From Drosophila miranda (lineage: Eukaryota; Arthropoda; Insecta; Diptera; Drosophilidae), in contig NW_022881603.1 of assembly GCF_003369915.1 (NCBI RefSeq), positions 36,975,124-37,039,123 on the forward strand: 64,000 nt of DNA, read 5' to 3'. Every line of letters begins with the position of its first letter. Position 1 is the stretch's first letter. The notes below the pieces were generated by a model. It searched no databases, had not been told where the DNA came from, and saw nothing but the letters and a program-made list of their open reading frames with translations. The position numbers were made by a program, and so were the translations under genes. This document shows, piece by piece, positions 22,370-34,030 of this stretch.

Positions 22370-22711
22370 CTTTCGGTTGAATACTAGCAACGACTATCAG
22401 CACTGAACACATATTTTTGTGTGGACGTTGACATGCAATGACTGCATCTTTCAAGAGGCGATGCAGTTACTGCACCGTCAAGTGGCCCGTGTGACACCAG
22501 CAGAAGGCTGTTACGCGCGGATCCCAGGCAAAACGCCGCCCCCCTCCCGCCCAACCGACCGAGGGGCGCTGCCGCATGACGCGCGGCGCGTAGCCGAACC
22601 AAACGCGAACATGCAAGAAAGATAGCTATTAGACTAACATTCGAGGAAAATTAGTACTAAACTTACTAAGAAACTAAGCATGCAATCAAAGTACAAATAC
22701 CACTACAGTTA

Positions 22712-24565
22712 CTAATTAATAGAAAGGTGTGTAAGGATTAATAATTTAATAAGAGGAAGAGAATTAGTGGTGGATATAATATGGTAGAGGGAATTATAAT
22801 CCGAGCATAAGACCCTAAACGGTTCATGCAAGGAATAATTCGATCTACAAAGTGGAAGGAACAACGGTATAAAATTTCTAGTCAGTCTAATAGGAATCGT
22901 GAAGTTTATGCGGCTCAACAGATCAGGGCTGTCTATGTCACCCCCGATCAAGTTGTGCATAAATATCACACCAAGCATTTTTCTACGGTTAACTAAGGAT
23001 GGGAGGTTTACTAATAGTAGTCTACTAGAGTAAGATGGGAGTCTTACACCCGCATCCCAGTTAAGGCCCCGCAGAGCAAAGAGTAAAAAGTTTTTCTGTA
23101 CTGATTCTATACGGTCCTGGTGTACTTTGTACTGAGGGCACCATACACAGGAGCCGTATTCTAAGATCGGACGAACAAGCGAGGTATAGAGAGTCTTTGT
23201 TATATAGGGGTCGTCAAATTCCTTTGACCACCTCTTTATAAACCCAAGCACGCTCATGGCCTTATTTACCATGGTAGAAATGTGTTCGGAAAACTTTAAC
23301 TTGGGGTCTAACATAACACCCAGATCATCCACCAGGGTAATTCTCTCAAGAGAACCACCAAATAGGGTGTAAGGAGCCAACAAAGGGCTAGAACGATGAA
23401 ATGTCATAACTTTGCATTTCGAGGCATTAAGGTGTAACAAGTTTGCACAACACCATGACTGAAAGTTATTGAGATCGGATTGCAAGCGAGAATGAAATGA
23501 AATGTCCTTGTACTTGACACAGAGTTTAACATCATCCGCATACATAAGTACTCGAGAGTATGTTAATACTGAAGGTAAGTCATTAATAAAGAGTGTGAAG
23601 AGTAAGGGGCCTAGATGGCTGCCTTGTGGTACTCCCGAAGAAACCTTTACTGGGAAAGAGAGGGAGTTTTTGAAGAGGACTCTTTGAGACCTAGAACAAA
23701 GATAGCTAGAAATCCATCTCAGGAGGTTGGGCGGAAACCCTAAAAGGTCAAGTTTATGCGCTAAAAGGGAATGGTTTACAGAGTCGAATGCTTTACTAAA
23801 GTCGGTGTAAATAACATCCGTCTGTAAGTTACCTTGAAAGCCTTTAATAATGAAAGAGGTAAACTCTAACAAGTTCGTGGTGGTTGATCGCCGCCTTATA
23901 AATCCATGCTGAGTTGGAGATATAAGTGACTTGCAGAGATGTTGCAAGTGCGGAGTTAAAACCCTCTCAAACATTTTAGGAATAGCGGATAACTTTGCTA
24001 TACCTCTATAATTTTTTGCATCAGACTTCCTACCTTTTTTATGGAGAGGAATTATAAACGATTCCTTCCAGATCGGGGGGAAGCAAGAAGAATCAATGGA
24101 TAGGGTGAATAGTTTAAGCAAAGGTCCACACAGAGCCTCGGCGCAGTACCTGAGTACACAACCTGGAACCCCGTCTGGACCCGGTGAAAACACCGGCTTA
24201 ACTAGTCGAAGATCATGAAGTAGGGAACATTCATTTAACAAGGGACTGAAAATGCCGTTCGACCTCGGTAAACCGTATGGGTACGGATGACCAGAGTAGC
24301 TTTCCTCAGAATAGGTGGTTTGGAAGAATCGGGCAAAAAGATCGGCAATTGCCTGATCATTATTTGCCGACGTATTACGAAATGATAGCGAGGATGGGTG
24401 TGCGGACGTTCTACGCTTACTGTTTACGAAGCTGTAAAACTGTTTAGGGTCCTGAGAAAAACGTATCCTGCATCGAGATAGGTAGTTCTTATAGCATTGA
24501 GCATTAAGAACTGAAAAGTTTGACCGAGCTAATACATAGCGAGAGTGAGAAGTAGGAGAACCCAC
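22712..24565 (-). CDS. CR1-type reverse transcriptase fragment, copy B (617 aa)
   Basis: Nearly identical to the RT of copy A, with the same PQGSHLGPLL and YADD motifs and the same C-terminus. A few substitutions distinguish it (for example VKYKD for VQYKD). The methionine used is internal to the original ORF2, so this is a remnant, not a native start. Confidence 0.72.
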   Translation of the reverse strand: MGSPTSHSRYVLARSNFSVLNAQCYKNYLSRCRIRFSQDPKQFYSFVNSKRRTSAHPSSLSFRNTSANNDQAIADLFARFFQTTYSEESYSGHPYPYGLPRSNGIFSPLLNECSLLHDLRLVKPVFSPGPDGVPGCVLRYCAEALCGPLLKLFTLSIDSSCFPPIWKESFIIPLHKKGRKSDAKNYRGIAKLSAIPKMFERVLTPHLQHLCKSLISPTQHGFIRRRSTTTNLLEFTSFIIKGFQGNLQTDVIYTDFSKAFDSVNHSLLAHKLDLLGFPPNLLRWISSYLCSRSQRVLFKNSLSFPVKVSSGVPQGSHLGPLLFTLFINDLPSVLTYSRVLMYADDVKLCVKYKDISFHSRLQSDLNNFQSWCCANLLHLNASKCKVMTFHRSSPLLAPYTLFGGSLERITLVDDLGVMLDPKLKFSEHISTMVNKAMSVLGFIKRWSKEFDDPYITKTLYTSLVRPILEYGSCVWCPQYKVHQDRIESVQKNFLLFALRGLNWDAGVRLPSYSSRLLLVNLPSLVNRRKMLGVIFMHNLIGGDIDSPDLLSRINFTIPIRLTRNFIPLFLPLCRSNYSLHEPFRVLCSDYNSLYHIISTTNSLPLIKLLILTHLSIN

Positions 24566-24714
24566 TTCTTGAAATTTTTTATAAAGTCTTGATTTTAAGT
24601 TTTTTAGACTGGATAACTCTTTGGTAAACCAAGGGGGTTTTCCAGATCTAGTCGGACAAGAAAGCGGGACACAAGAATCGAAAAATGTGCCAAGAGCATT
24701 GTAAAAAATGTCAG

Positions 24715-24954
24715 CTCCTTAAAGCCGCTCCGCGTCTGCCTCATGAAAGCCACCATGTCTTTCTCCACCGCACGGCATGCCTCGCAACTGTAATGCAAGC
24801 CATTACGTTTGGCTATAGCATCCCTCACGAGGCCAGAAAATCCAGCGCATTTTGCGTGCACTACGCTGTCGCAGAGCCAGCAGGGGACATTCGGCTGATC
24901 GTGGGTGATCTGCTTCTTACAGCATTTTTTGGCACAGACCACAGCGTATTCCAT
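24715..24954 (-). pseudogene. CR1 ORF1 N-terminus, copy B
   Basis: It begins MEYAVVCAKKCCKK and includes a PHD/RING-like Cys/His finger (CWLCDSVVHAKCAGF, then YSCEAC). It is truncated by the internal deletion after FKEL and then reads out of frame into endonuclease sequence. Copy C retains a longer version. Confidence 0.65.
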
Positions 24955-25472
24955 TTTATTTTATTATTTATTTATATATATACTATTGTTTGCAAAACAA
25001 ATTGGTATCAGACCAATGTGCCAGACAACGCTCAAAGCGGAATTGGTAAAAAAAAAAAGAGAGCAGAGTGGAGAGCGGTTATAGCGAGAGCTACTAAGCA
25101 GAGAGCGCTATTGCTCAGAAAGTTTAAAGAGCGAGAGAGAAAGAACAGTTATTGAAGTTGAGGTGATAGCGAGAGAGTGATAAAACAACAAAAGCTACCA
25201 GACGAGAGCGGACTGCAATGCAATGTAATGCGTACTCACTCACTGCAACAACACAAACACAAGCACAAGCCGACGCCGAAAAATAAAAAGTTAAATAAAG
25301 TTTTAACACAAATCAAAAGGCATGCACTCGCGTAAATGAATAGGTTTCCAGATTGTTGTCTGGTTAGAAAATATAATTAGAATTTAGTTAGGAAGACACC
25401 GGCTGTTTATTCAAAACAAAAGGAAAAAATGCGGAGCGCAAAACAAAAACACGTCTGATCACTACGAAAGAT

Positions 25473-26489
25473 AATCGGAAGAAGGTCGCAGCTTTCACCA
25501 ATGGACGACCAGCCAGGAAAATAGTTCCTTGTTTCTTCACAATAATGCTCTCATCCGCCATGGCGGGGACATAGGCTCCTCCGGCCGTACATCTTCCCAT
25601 GACAACGGCAATTTGGGGAATGCCATGGCCCGACATGTTTGCCTGGTTGTAAAATATGCTCCCAAAGTGCAGTTTGTCAGGGAAAACCTCGGCCTGGCGC
25701 GGCAGATTGGCACCACCGGAGTCCACAAGATAAATGCACGGCAGTCTATTCTCCTGGGCAACCTCTTGGGCACGCAGATGCTTCTTCACAGTTATGGGGT
25801 AGTAGCTGCCACCCTTGACAGTGGCATCGTTGGCCACGACCACACATTCAGTGCTAAAAGAATGTTCTCAAGTCTTATTTAGAGGGACAATAGTATGATG
25901 CACGACCTACCCGCAGACCCGGCCCACTCCAGTTACTATCCCGCCAGAATTGACCACTTCCTCCCCGTACAATTCGTGACCAGCCAGAGCACTAAGTTCC
26001 AGGAAAGGCGAACCCTTATCCAGAAGTAAATTGATGCGTTCCCTGGCCAACAGCTTGCCGCGTGAGGTGTGCCTATCATTGGCCTTTTGACCGCCACCCG
26101 TCAGCACTTGGCTGGTGAGGTTGCGCAGCTCTGTGACAAGCTTCCCCATCTCGCTGGCATTGTCCTATCCAAAAACTCGGGCTATAGAATATTTCCTGAA
26201 ATACGCAAATTGCTTATACCTTGTATTCGGCCGATTGCTTGTCCACCTCGCTGGGCAAGACATTCGCTTCGCCAACGTGGAGCAAACGTGTCTGGGTTCG
26301 GAGCAAGTTCGTTGATACCGCATTTCTGAGCAATATTTTAAGCCTAAGCATTTTGCACAATAATTTATTGGAATAGGAAAACTAAAAACTACAGAAAAAT
26401 GCTGCAGAAGTGCGGTTGGTTGATGTTACGTCAGTATCGACTATGCGTGGGCGGTATATGATAACGATAGCAACACCACCAGCTGTGCG
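25473..26489 (-). pseudogene. Mccc2: 5' part of methylcrotonyl-CoA carboxylase beta gene
   Basis: Minus-strand exons are 26351-26220, 26164-25911 and 25853 to about 25484, separated by 55-bp and 57-bp GT-AG introns. Exon 1 begins MLRLKILLRN, an Arg/Leu-rich presequence fitting mitochondrial import. Exons 2-3 encode the carboxyltransferase N-terminal half: [72 protein letters not shown] and [15 protein letters not shown]. This is the biotin-dependent carboxyltransferase subunit of leucine breakdown. The frame is intact as far as VKAAT and then stops against the CR1 5' end. About 140 bp of 5' sequence is included upstream of the ATG. Retained introns show a DNA-level copy, not a retrocopy. Roughly the C-terminal half is missing. 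Propionyl-CoA carboxylase beta is less likely given the [14 protein letters not shown] context. Confidence 0.85.
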
Positions 26490-28779
26490 ATCTAGTCAGT
26501 CTAATAGGAATCGTGAAGTTTATGCGGCTCAACAGATCAGGGCTGTCTATGTCACCCCCGATCAAGTTGTGCATAAATATCACACCAAGCATTTTTCTCC
26601 GGTTAACTAAGGATGGGAGGTTTACTAATAGTAGTCTACTAGAGTAAGATGGGAGTTTTACACCCGCATCCCAGTTAAGGCCCCGCAGAGCAAAGAGTAA
26701 AAAGTTTTTCTGTACTGATTCTATACGGTCCTGGTGTACTTTGTACTGAGGGCACCATACACAGGAGCCGTATTCTAAGATCGGACGAACAAGCGAGGTA
26801 TAGAGAGTCTTTGTTATATAGGGGTCGTCAAATTCCTTTGACCACCTCTTTATAAACCCAAGCACGCTCATGGCCTTATTTACCATGGTAGAAATGTGTT
26901 CGGAAAACTTTAACTTGGGGTCTAACATAACACCCAGATCATCCACCAGGGTAATTCTCTCAAGAGAACCACCAAATAGGGTGTAAGGAGCCAACAAAGG
27001 GCTAGAACGATGAAATGTCATAACTTTGCATTTCGAGGCATTAAGGTGTAACAAGTTTGCACAACACCATGACTGAAAGTTATTGAGATCGGATTGCAAG
27101 CGAGAATGAAATGAAATGTCCTTGTACTGGACACAGAGTTTAACATCATCCGCATACATAAGTACTCGAGAGTATGTTAATACTGAAGGTAAGTCATTAA
27201 TAAAGAGTGTGAAGAGTAAGGGGCCTAGATGGCTGCCTTGTGGTACTCCCGAAGAAACCTTTACTGGTAAAGAGAGGGAGTTTTTGAAGAGGACTCTTTG
27301 AGACCTAGAACAAAGATAGCTAGAAATCCATCTCAGGAGGTTGGGCGGAAACGCTAAAAGGTCAAGTTTATGCGCTAAAAGGGAATGGTTTACAGAGTCG
27401 AATGCTTTACTAAAGTCGGTGTAAATAACATCCGTCTGTAAGTTACATTGAAAGCCTTTAATAATGAAAGAGGTAAACTCTAACAAGTTCGTGGTGGTTG
27501 ATCGCCGCCTTATAAATCCATGCTGAGTTGGAGATATAAGTGACTTGCAGAGATGTTGCAAGTGCGGAGTTAAAACCGTCTCAAACATTTTAGGAATAGC
27601 GGATAACTTTGCTATACCTCTATAATTTTTTGCATCAGACTTGCTACCTTTTTTATGGAGAGGAATTATAAACGATTCCTTCCAGATCGGGGGGAAGCAA
27701 GAAGAATCAATGGACAGGTTGAATAGTTTAAGCAAAGGTCCACACAGAGCCTCGGCGAAGTACCTGAGTACACAACCTGGAACCCCGTCTGGACCCGGTG
27801 AAAACACCTGCTTAACTAGTCGAAGATCATGAAGTAGGGAACATTCATTTAACAAGGGACTGAAAATGCCGTTCGACCTCGGTAAACCGTATGGGTACGG
27901 ATGACCAGAGTAGCTTTCCTCAGAATAGCTGGTTTGGAAAAATTGGGCAAAAAGATCGGCAATTGCCTGATCATTATTTGCCGACGTATTACAAAATGAT
28001 AGCGAGGATGGGTGTGCGGACGTTCTACGCTTACTGTTTACGAAGCTGTAAAACTGTTTAGGGTCCTGAGAAAAACGTATCCTGCATCGAGATAGGTAGT
28101 TCTTATAGCATTGAGCATTAAGAACTGAAAAGTTTGACCGAGCTAATACATAGCGAGAGTGAGAAGTAGGAGAACCCACTTCTTGAAATTTTTTATAAAG
28201 TCTTGATTTTAAGTTTTTTAGACTGGATAACTCTTTGGTAAACCAAGGGGGTTTTCCAGATCTAGTCGGACAAGAAAGCGGGACACAAGAATCGAAAAAT
28301 GTGCCAAGAGCATTGTAAAAAATGTTTGTGCCTTTTATGATATCAGTGCACAAGTACAAAGCGGACCAATCAAAATCCCTAATGAGGTTATTAAGCTTCG
28401 CAAACTCGGCTTTACGAAAGCAGCGGACACGTTCGGGCAGCCTACTCGACCGATCCAATACAGTTGGTCCTATATCTAGCGACACCTCGAAAGTAGGGTG
28501 GTAGGCGTCTTCAGTGAGCGGAAGGGCTCGGGTTAACAACACTATGGTCGGATCCGATACAAAGCACAGATCAAGCAATCGACCCAAGGAATTTTTCACA
28601 TGGTTGACTTGAGACAGGGATAGGTCAAGCAAGCCGTCAACAAAGTCATGTCGTGACATGGGCACTAGGATACTAGACTCGTTTACCGAAGACCAAACAG
28701 TTCCTGGCAAGTTGAAGTCACCATGTGAGGTCAGGGGCCAGCCGTGAAACAAAAACTTGTCGTTTTGGTGGGACTCCAA
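26431..28779 (-). pseudogene. CR1 ORF2 (endonuclease remnant and RT), copy C
   Basis: The 782-codon frame starts after an internal deletion. It keeps the C-terminal endonuclease motif HGDFNLPG and the conserved SxxD/H-type end, the long linker, and RT with PQGSHLGPLL and YADD. The last residues (after IRLTR) come from the Mccc2 upstream region, not from CR1, so the C-terminus is chimeric. The endonuclease N-terminus is missing, so it cannot be a working LINE. Confidence 0.75.
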
Positions 28780-29950
28780 CCAGTGGTTTAGTCACCACAG
28801 GCCTAGTACCTGTGGTGGCAATATCTGGAGGTCCGGAACGTCTATTTACTGGTGGGATCGGGATAGACGGGACAACTAGCGAACTTGCGGACACCACGGA
28901 CACGGACGCTGCAGACGTACTTGGCTGCACATTCTCCGAGGCGATGAATTCGGCTACCGAATCTGCATCGCCAGCAGCTGTCGTTGCCCTTGGAGTGGCA
29001 AACGAGATCAACTGCTGCACACTTGGAGTGGTCGGAGTCAGTTTTTCGGCGGCGCACGGCTGAGTGACGGTTGGCAATTGCAGATCCCGCGGAGTGACCT
29101 TTTTGCGCCTCGGAGACTCATTCAGCAGTCTTAAACCGCTAAACTGAGCCTCCATGGCTAGGAGCCGATCGGATTGGTTTTTAAAACCAACGGTCAGCTC
29201 CTTAAAGCCACTCCGCGTCTGCCTCATGAAAGCCACCATGTCTTTCTCCACCGCACGGCATGCCTCGCAACTGTAATGCAAGCCATTACGTTTGGCTATA
29301 GCATCACTCACGAGGCCAGAAAATCCAGCGCATTTTGCGTGCACTACGCTGTCGCAGAGCAAGCAGGGGACATTCGGCTGATCGTGGGGGATCTGCTTCT
29401 TACAGCTTTTTTTGGCACAGACCACAGCGTATTCCATTTTATTATTTATTTATTTACTATTATTTGCAAAACAAATTGGTATCAGACCAATGTGCCAGAC
29501 AACGCTCAAAGCGGAATTGGTAAAAAAAGAGAGCAGAGTGGAGAGCGGTTATAGCGAGAGCTACTAAGCAGAGAGCGCTATTGCTCAGAAAGTTTAAAGA
29601 GCGAGAGAGAAAGAACAGTTATTGAAGTTGAGGTGATAGCGAGAGAGTGATAAAACAACAAAAGCTACCAGACGAGAGCGGACTGCAATGCAATGTAATG
29701 CGTACTCACTCACTGCAACAACACAAACACAAGCACAAGCACAAGCCGACGCCGAAAAATAAAAAGTTAAATAATGTTTTAACACAAATCAAAAGGCATG
29801 CACTCGCGTAATAGAATAGGTTTCCAGATTGTCGTCTGGTTAGGAAGTAAATTTAGAATTTAGTTAGGAAAACACCGGCTGTTTATTCAAAACAAAAGGA
29901 AAAAATGCGGAGCGCAAAACAAAAACACGTCTGATCACTACGAAAGATAC
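26490..29950 (-). mobile_element. CR1-clade LINE, copy C (3'-truncated)
   Basis: The element runs from RT C-terminal sequence at 26490 (its 3' UTR is lost to the Mccc2 junction) to the 5' UTR ending at about 29950. After it, GAACATTTTTAACCG resumes the mars 5' flank. Compared with GAACACATATTTTT left of copy B, this reads as an imperfect target-site duplication, so the block B-Mccc2-C occupies one original CR1 insertion site. Confidence 0.82.
28718..29437 (-). pseudogene. CR1 ORF1 with PHD-like finger, copy C (239 aa)
   Basis: The N-terminal Cys/His finger (CAKKSCKK, CLLCDSVVHAKC, YSCEAC at about residues 7-58) is followed by a coiled-coil-like stretch and a Ser/Pro-rich region, then QVFVSRLAPDLTW, the beginning of what looks like an RRM-type fold. 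It is cut there by the deletion that fuses it to the endonuclease. PHD-like ORF1 proteins are typical of CR1-clade elements, where they are thought to bind nucleic acid or protein partners. Confidence 0.68.
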
Positions 29951-31144
29951 GAACATTTTTAACCGATAATCTAATCAATTTTATATAAAAGTGGCTAATT
30001 TTAAGTACCATCTTTATTGGCATTGTTTATAAAATAAGGTTTCAATAAAAAATGTCAACAATTTCCACTAAGTTTATTTCTTTACATGGTAACTACACAT
30101 TTGCTACATATTAAAATCATTTTTATAAAGGGGAATATGTGTACTTTTCAAAATTGTTGGCCCGTTCTTTTCCATATAAGCCCCATGGAAGCGCCAGTGT
30201 GAAAAACCCCCGTTATGCATATTTTTACATTCCTTTTTTTATATTTTTGAAAACATTGAGATTTTGATGGCAAGTGATCAAGATTTCGATGATTTCCCGC
30301 ATTAATAATCGATGTGGCTCTAAATTGCATTTTTACACGACTTCTACATTGGGGCATTGGCCAATGTGAGTGCATAAGCTTAATATACTGGAAAATACTA
30401 TGGAAAGTATTTTTATATTTTGCAAGGTGTGTGAACCAGACATTGTGGCAAGAAAATTAGTGTACTAAGTGACTTGGCGATAAAATATACGGTCTGAAAT
30501 ATGCCACATATACCCACTTAAGACCCCTCTATTTAAACAGTCATTGTAGATACCTCCTATCCCTTCTTTTACTCACAAAAAAAAACCCCACTATATCCAC
30601 GATTTTCACTATTTTCGGTGCAATATTAAAATACCCCTTTGGCATACAATGGGCTAATCGTTCTGTGATTTGATATTATTAGCTTGCTAGGACTTTATAG
30701 CTGAACATGAAGTTTATCCGATTGATAGATTATTTTTCTAAAATAGTAGCCAACTTTTGCTAGTCATTCTTATTGGATTTGTTTAGAATTTTCACGAGTT
30801 TTCAAAGTGAAAATTTTGAAAAATATACCGCTAAAAATTATTGTGTAAAAAAAGCACTACCTTTAAAAAAACTGCATACAAAATACCAGATTAAATTGTT
30901 AAATAAATTCCAAGTCCCCAATCTATCAAAAAAAGTTTCCTTGCCAGGTAAAAAAGAGGTAAATATTATTATTATTAGTACTATTTTCCGCGGTCTAACT
31001 CGAGTTGTTATCCAGTTTAAATAAAGGGGCTTAAGTGGGCTAAGTTCGTTTTTTCATCGGGATGGCACGCTGAAAAGGCGCCATTCTTAAGAAGCGTCCC
31101 TCCATTTTTTTTAAACTCCTAAATAATTACTGCTCGACGTCATA
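29951..31144 (+). promoter_or_regulatory. mars 5' flank, unit U3
   Basis: Matches the flank of the other units from GAACATTTTTAACCG on. The first part, between poly(A) and this point, is displaced by the CR1-Mccc2-CR1 block. Confidence 0.5.
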
Positions 31145-32306
31145 ATGCAGCGCCACAGGGAATTATATAAACAGCAATCACTTGCTTTCAGCCCACGCAA
31201 TTTCAATGAGCAGAACCGGGAACTCCAGAATGCGGCGCGTGCAAAACAGCGCGAGGATCGTTTTCAAAGCAACCGCATTATTAGTGTTAGTCCAACTCCC
31301 GTCAAGCGTGCGGCACCTATACCGCCCTCAGAGGAGGCGCAGCCACGCCTTACCTATGTCGCTCCTCCAAAGGAGAATCGAAAACCAGAGCTGCCTCAGC
31401 AGCAGAGGAACCCCACCCGGGACCTTTACATAAAGCGCTTCGTGGATTGGAAGGCTGCCAGGAAGGAACAAACAAAGAACGAGCAAATTGCTCGTCGTGG
31501 TCAAAAGATGTTCACATATAAAACCGAAACACTTAAACCTGCGACAAACCCCCAGAAAGAGCAGGAGAACGCTCCGGCATTTGTGCCGCCAAAAAGGCAC
31601 TCCTTATATGTTTTGGCAAAAAAAACTCAGTGTACGCAGACGGCAGCGGAGAGAAAACAGCCTTTGGCAACCCAATTGCGTACCCAGGGTCATCCATCCA
31701 GATTGCGCGCTCAGCCTGCGGCAACCATGGCAAAGCTGCAACATGCAGCGTCGCGTCTTCAGCCGGTCACTGTGAAGACCCAAACATCAAACATGAAACA
31801 TCAAACATCAGCAAGGAATGTCCAGCCAGCCACAGTGAAGCCTGCACCTTCACGTGCATTGCCCTTGAAGCCTACAGCAGGCCCAAAGCCCAAGGCAGCA
31901 GATTTGGTCGTTGGACCTTCTGCAAATGGGGTTGTTCATTTGCCAAATGTGAGGACGCAACCATTCGAAAAGCCGGCCGTGAGTAAGCCCACCTTAAAAA
32001 TACCAGCAGTGAAACCAAAGCCCATTCAAGGAGGCGGCGGAGGGAAAGCTGCGGGAAAATTTAAGTCGACCGCAGTAGCAAAAGGGCCGGCAATAAAAAA
32101 CAAGCTTGCCAGCCAATTGTCGACCAGAATGAAGGCCAAGAGCAACGTCAGCAAGTACGTAGGTCTTCAAAAGAATGTTCGAAATCGGCCGGAGCTGATG
32201 AGAGAGTTGGTTGAAAAATGTACGGCACTTCAAATTCACCTACGAAGAAGGCACTATTAGCGATGACCAGGGCCCAGCAGAAAATGAGCCGCAATCCGCG
32301 TCTTAG
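31145..32306 (+). pseudogene. mars: mars with internal deletion, unit U3
   Basis: Exon 1 starts normally (MQRHRELYK) and keeps the 24-bp segment missing in U1. At about 32214, after LMRELVE, it jumps into the end of exon 2 (AAAAATGTACGGCACTTC). This removes the rest of exon 1, the intron and the whole GKAP domain. The junction is out of frame, so the ORF ends at 32260 after 371 codons. The remaining exon 2 tail (to 32306) carries the 81-bp deletion allele. Any product would be the basic disordered half only. GA at the joint is a possible microhomology. Confidence 0.87.
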
Positions 32307-32473
32307 GCCATCCACCGAGTTTATGTAGTTTATCTATCATTTATTATTTAAAGTTACGTTTTTGTTTATATGTATAGTATTATTTAATTCTGAAAATTAT
32401 GTTTCAATTTCAAAGCCTTGTTTTATATTTTTTTTTTAATTAAGTACATCAATCAATCAAATAAAGGAAAAAA
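32307..32473 (+). other. mars 3' UTR, unit U3
   Basis: Same sequence as in other units, with AATAAA intact before the DINE-1 border. Confidence 0.6.
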
Positions 32474-33346
32474 ACGAGGGGGAACGTTGTGAGTTGCTGC
32501 GGACACCGCACCTCTACAGTTATACCCGATCCTAAGTCAGTATGGCTCTCCTCCGGCAGACGCCGCTAATATTAAACGACACGACAAAGAGTGCGTGCGA
32601 GAGAGACAGAAAATCAGTCTGAGCGTGACGTCGGGCGCTGCGTAGCCACTGCAAAATGATTTGTTCCTATTGGCTATAAAAATGATCTGATCTGATCCAG
32701 ATTCAGCAATCTGATAGATATGGTCATTATCTATGATTCTGCGTTTTTAGTTTTCTCGAATGTGCAATATTGTGGATGCAACAGATTTTCGTCCTTTGTG
32801 TGGGCGGAAGGGGGTGGGGTGAAATTTTGAGATACACGTTTTATAGTAAGATCTAACAGGAGTGCGGATACCAAATTTGGTTACTCTAGCCTTAATAGTC
32901 TCTGAGATTTTTGAATATCCCCAGATTTTCGTCCTTTGCGGGGGCGGAAGGGGGTGTGGCGAAATTTTGAAACATACTAGTCTCGGTCCGATATATTAGG
33001 AGTGTGGATACCAAATTTGGTTGCTCTAGCTTTTGTAGTCTCTGAGATCTAGGCGCTAATGTTTTACTCTAAGCAAAGCCGCCTATGCTACGTGTGTGTT
33101 AGAGAGAGACAGGGCGAGAAAAAAATGAAATTGTTTTCTTGATGCTGGCTATAATAATAATACGATCCAATTCAGATTCCGCAGTCTTAAAGATATGGTC
33201 ATTCTCTACAATTCTACGTCTTTGGTTTTCTCATATCTTTAAAATTGTGGATGCTACAGATTTTCGTCCTTTGTGGGGGCGGAAGTGGGCGGGGCGAAGT
33301 TTTGAAATATTTTTGTAGCAGTGACATATCACAGAAGTCTGGGTCC
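32474..33346 (+). mobile_element. DINE-1/INE-1-like element copy A, truncated (U3)
   Basis: The 5' three-quarters of the element is normal, but it stops at CTGGGTCC where others continue AAAACATCG, and passes directly into the interior of a Tc1 transposase gene. The microsatellite and 3' terminus are absent. Confidence 0.8.
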
Positions 33347-34028
33347 TGGAGTAGGTAATTTGGTGTTTGTGGAAGGGAATATGGATCGCTTCCAGTATAA
33401 GAAGATATTGGAAGAAAATTTGGAAACATCGGTGGATACATTGAGCCTGGGAAGCAGTTGGATCTTCCAACAGGACAACGATCCAAAGCATACCGCACGT
33501 GTTGTGCGTGATTGGTTGCTGTATTATGCCCCAAGACAGCTTCGTTCACCACCCCAATCTCCAGACCTTAACCCAATCGAACATCTTTGGGACATTTTAG
33601 AAAGATTGGTACGGAAGTATAACATCAGCAGTGGGGAAAGCCTCAAAACCGCCCTCATTCGAGCTTGGGCCGAAGTTCCGCCCACAACAACCGAAAATTT
33701 GGTGGCATCGATGCCCCGACGACTACAGGCTGTAATAGATGCCAATGGTGGACCAACCAAATATTAAAAGTATAAAAAGTATTAATATTAAGATGACTTT
33801 GAGACTATAATACAAAAGCATAGAGGCTGTATGTACACTTTTTTCCGTGAACATTTTATGTTTTTTCGTTGTAACTTTAGTATACATCATTTTTGTTTAA
33901 GTTTTTTTTCTGAAATAATAATAACTTTAAGTGTCCTAAATAATGGCATACCAACTTTTTTAATTTTCATTGCGAAAACCCGAAATATTGAAAAATCGGT
34001 GCTGTATGTTGACTTTTTTCCTTGACTG
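33345..34028 (+). mobile_element. Tc1-type transposon, 5'-truncated, with one terminal repeat
   Basis: The transposase C-terminal half is on the plus strand: FQQDNDPKHTA contains the second catalytic Asp context and SPDLNPIEHLWDILE the Glu region of the DD(34)E type. The frame runs to a stop at about 33767. A non-coding end follows, finishing CCTTGACTG at 34028 and followed by TA. This end is the reverse complement of the one at 62924, so it is a true terminus. The first catalytic Asp and the 5' end are missing. Confidence 0.84.
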
Positions 34029-34030
34029 TA

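Larger units (their letters stand above)
22419..25472 (-). mobile_element. CR1-clade LINE, copy B (internally deleted)
   Basis: The 3' end at 22419 abuts the mars 5' flank at GAACACATATTTTT; the 5' end is at about 25472, matching copy C at 29950. Relative to copy C, about 870 bp between the endonuclease region and ORF1 is missing (junction at about 24712, where GTCAGCTCC provides a short overlap). What remains is the 5' UTR, the ORF1 N-terminus, the end of the endonuclease/linker, RT and 3' UTR. The 5' UTR contains GAGAGCG-type GA-rich repeats (25060-25150). Confidence 0.82.
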
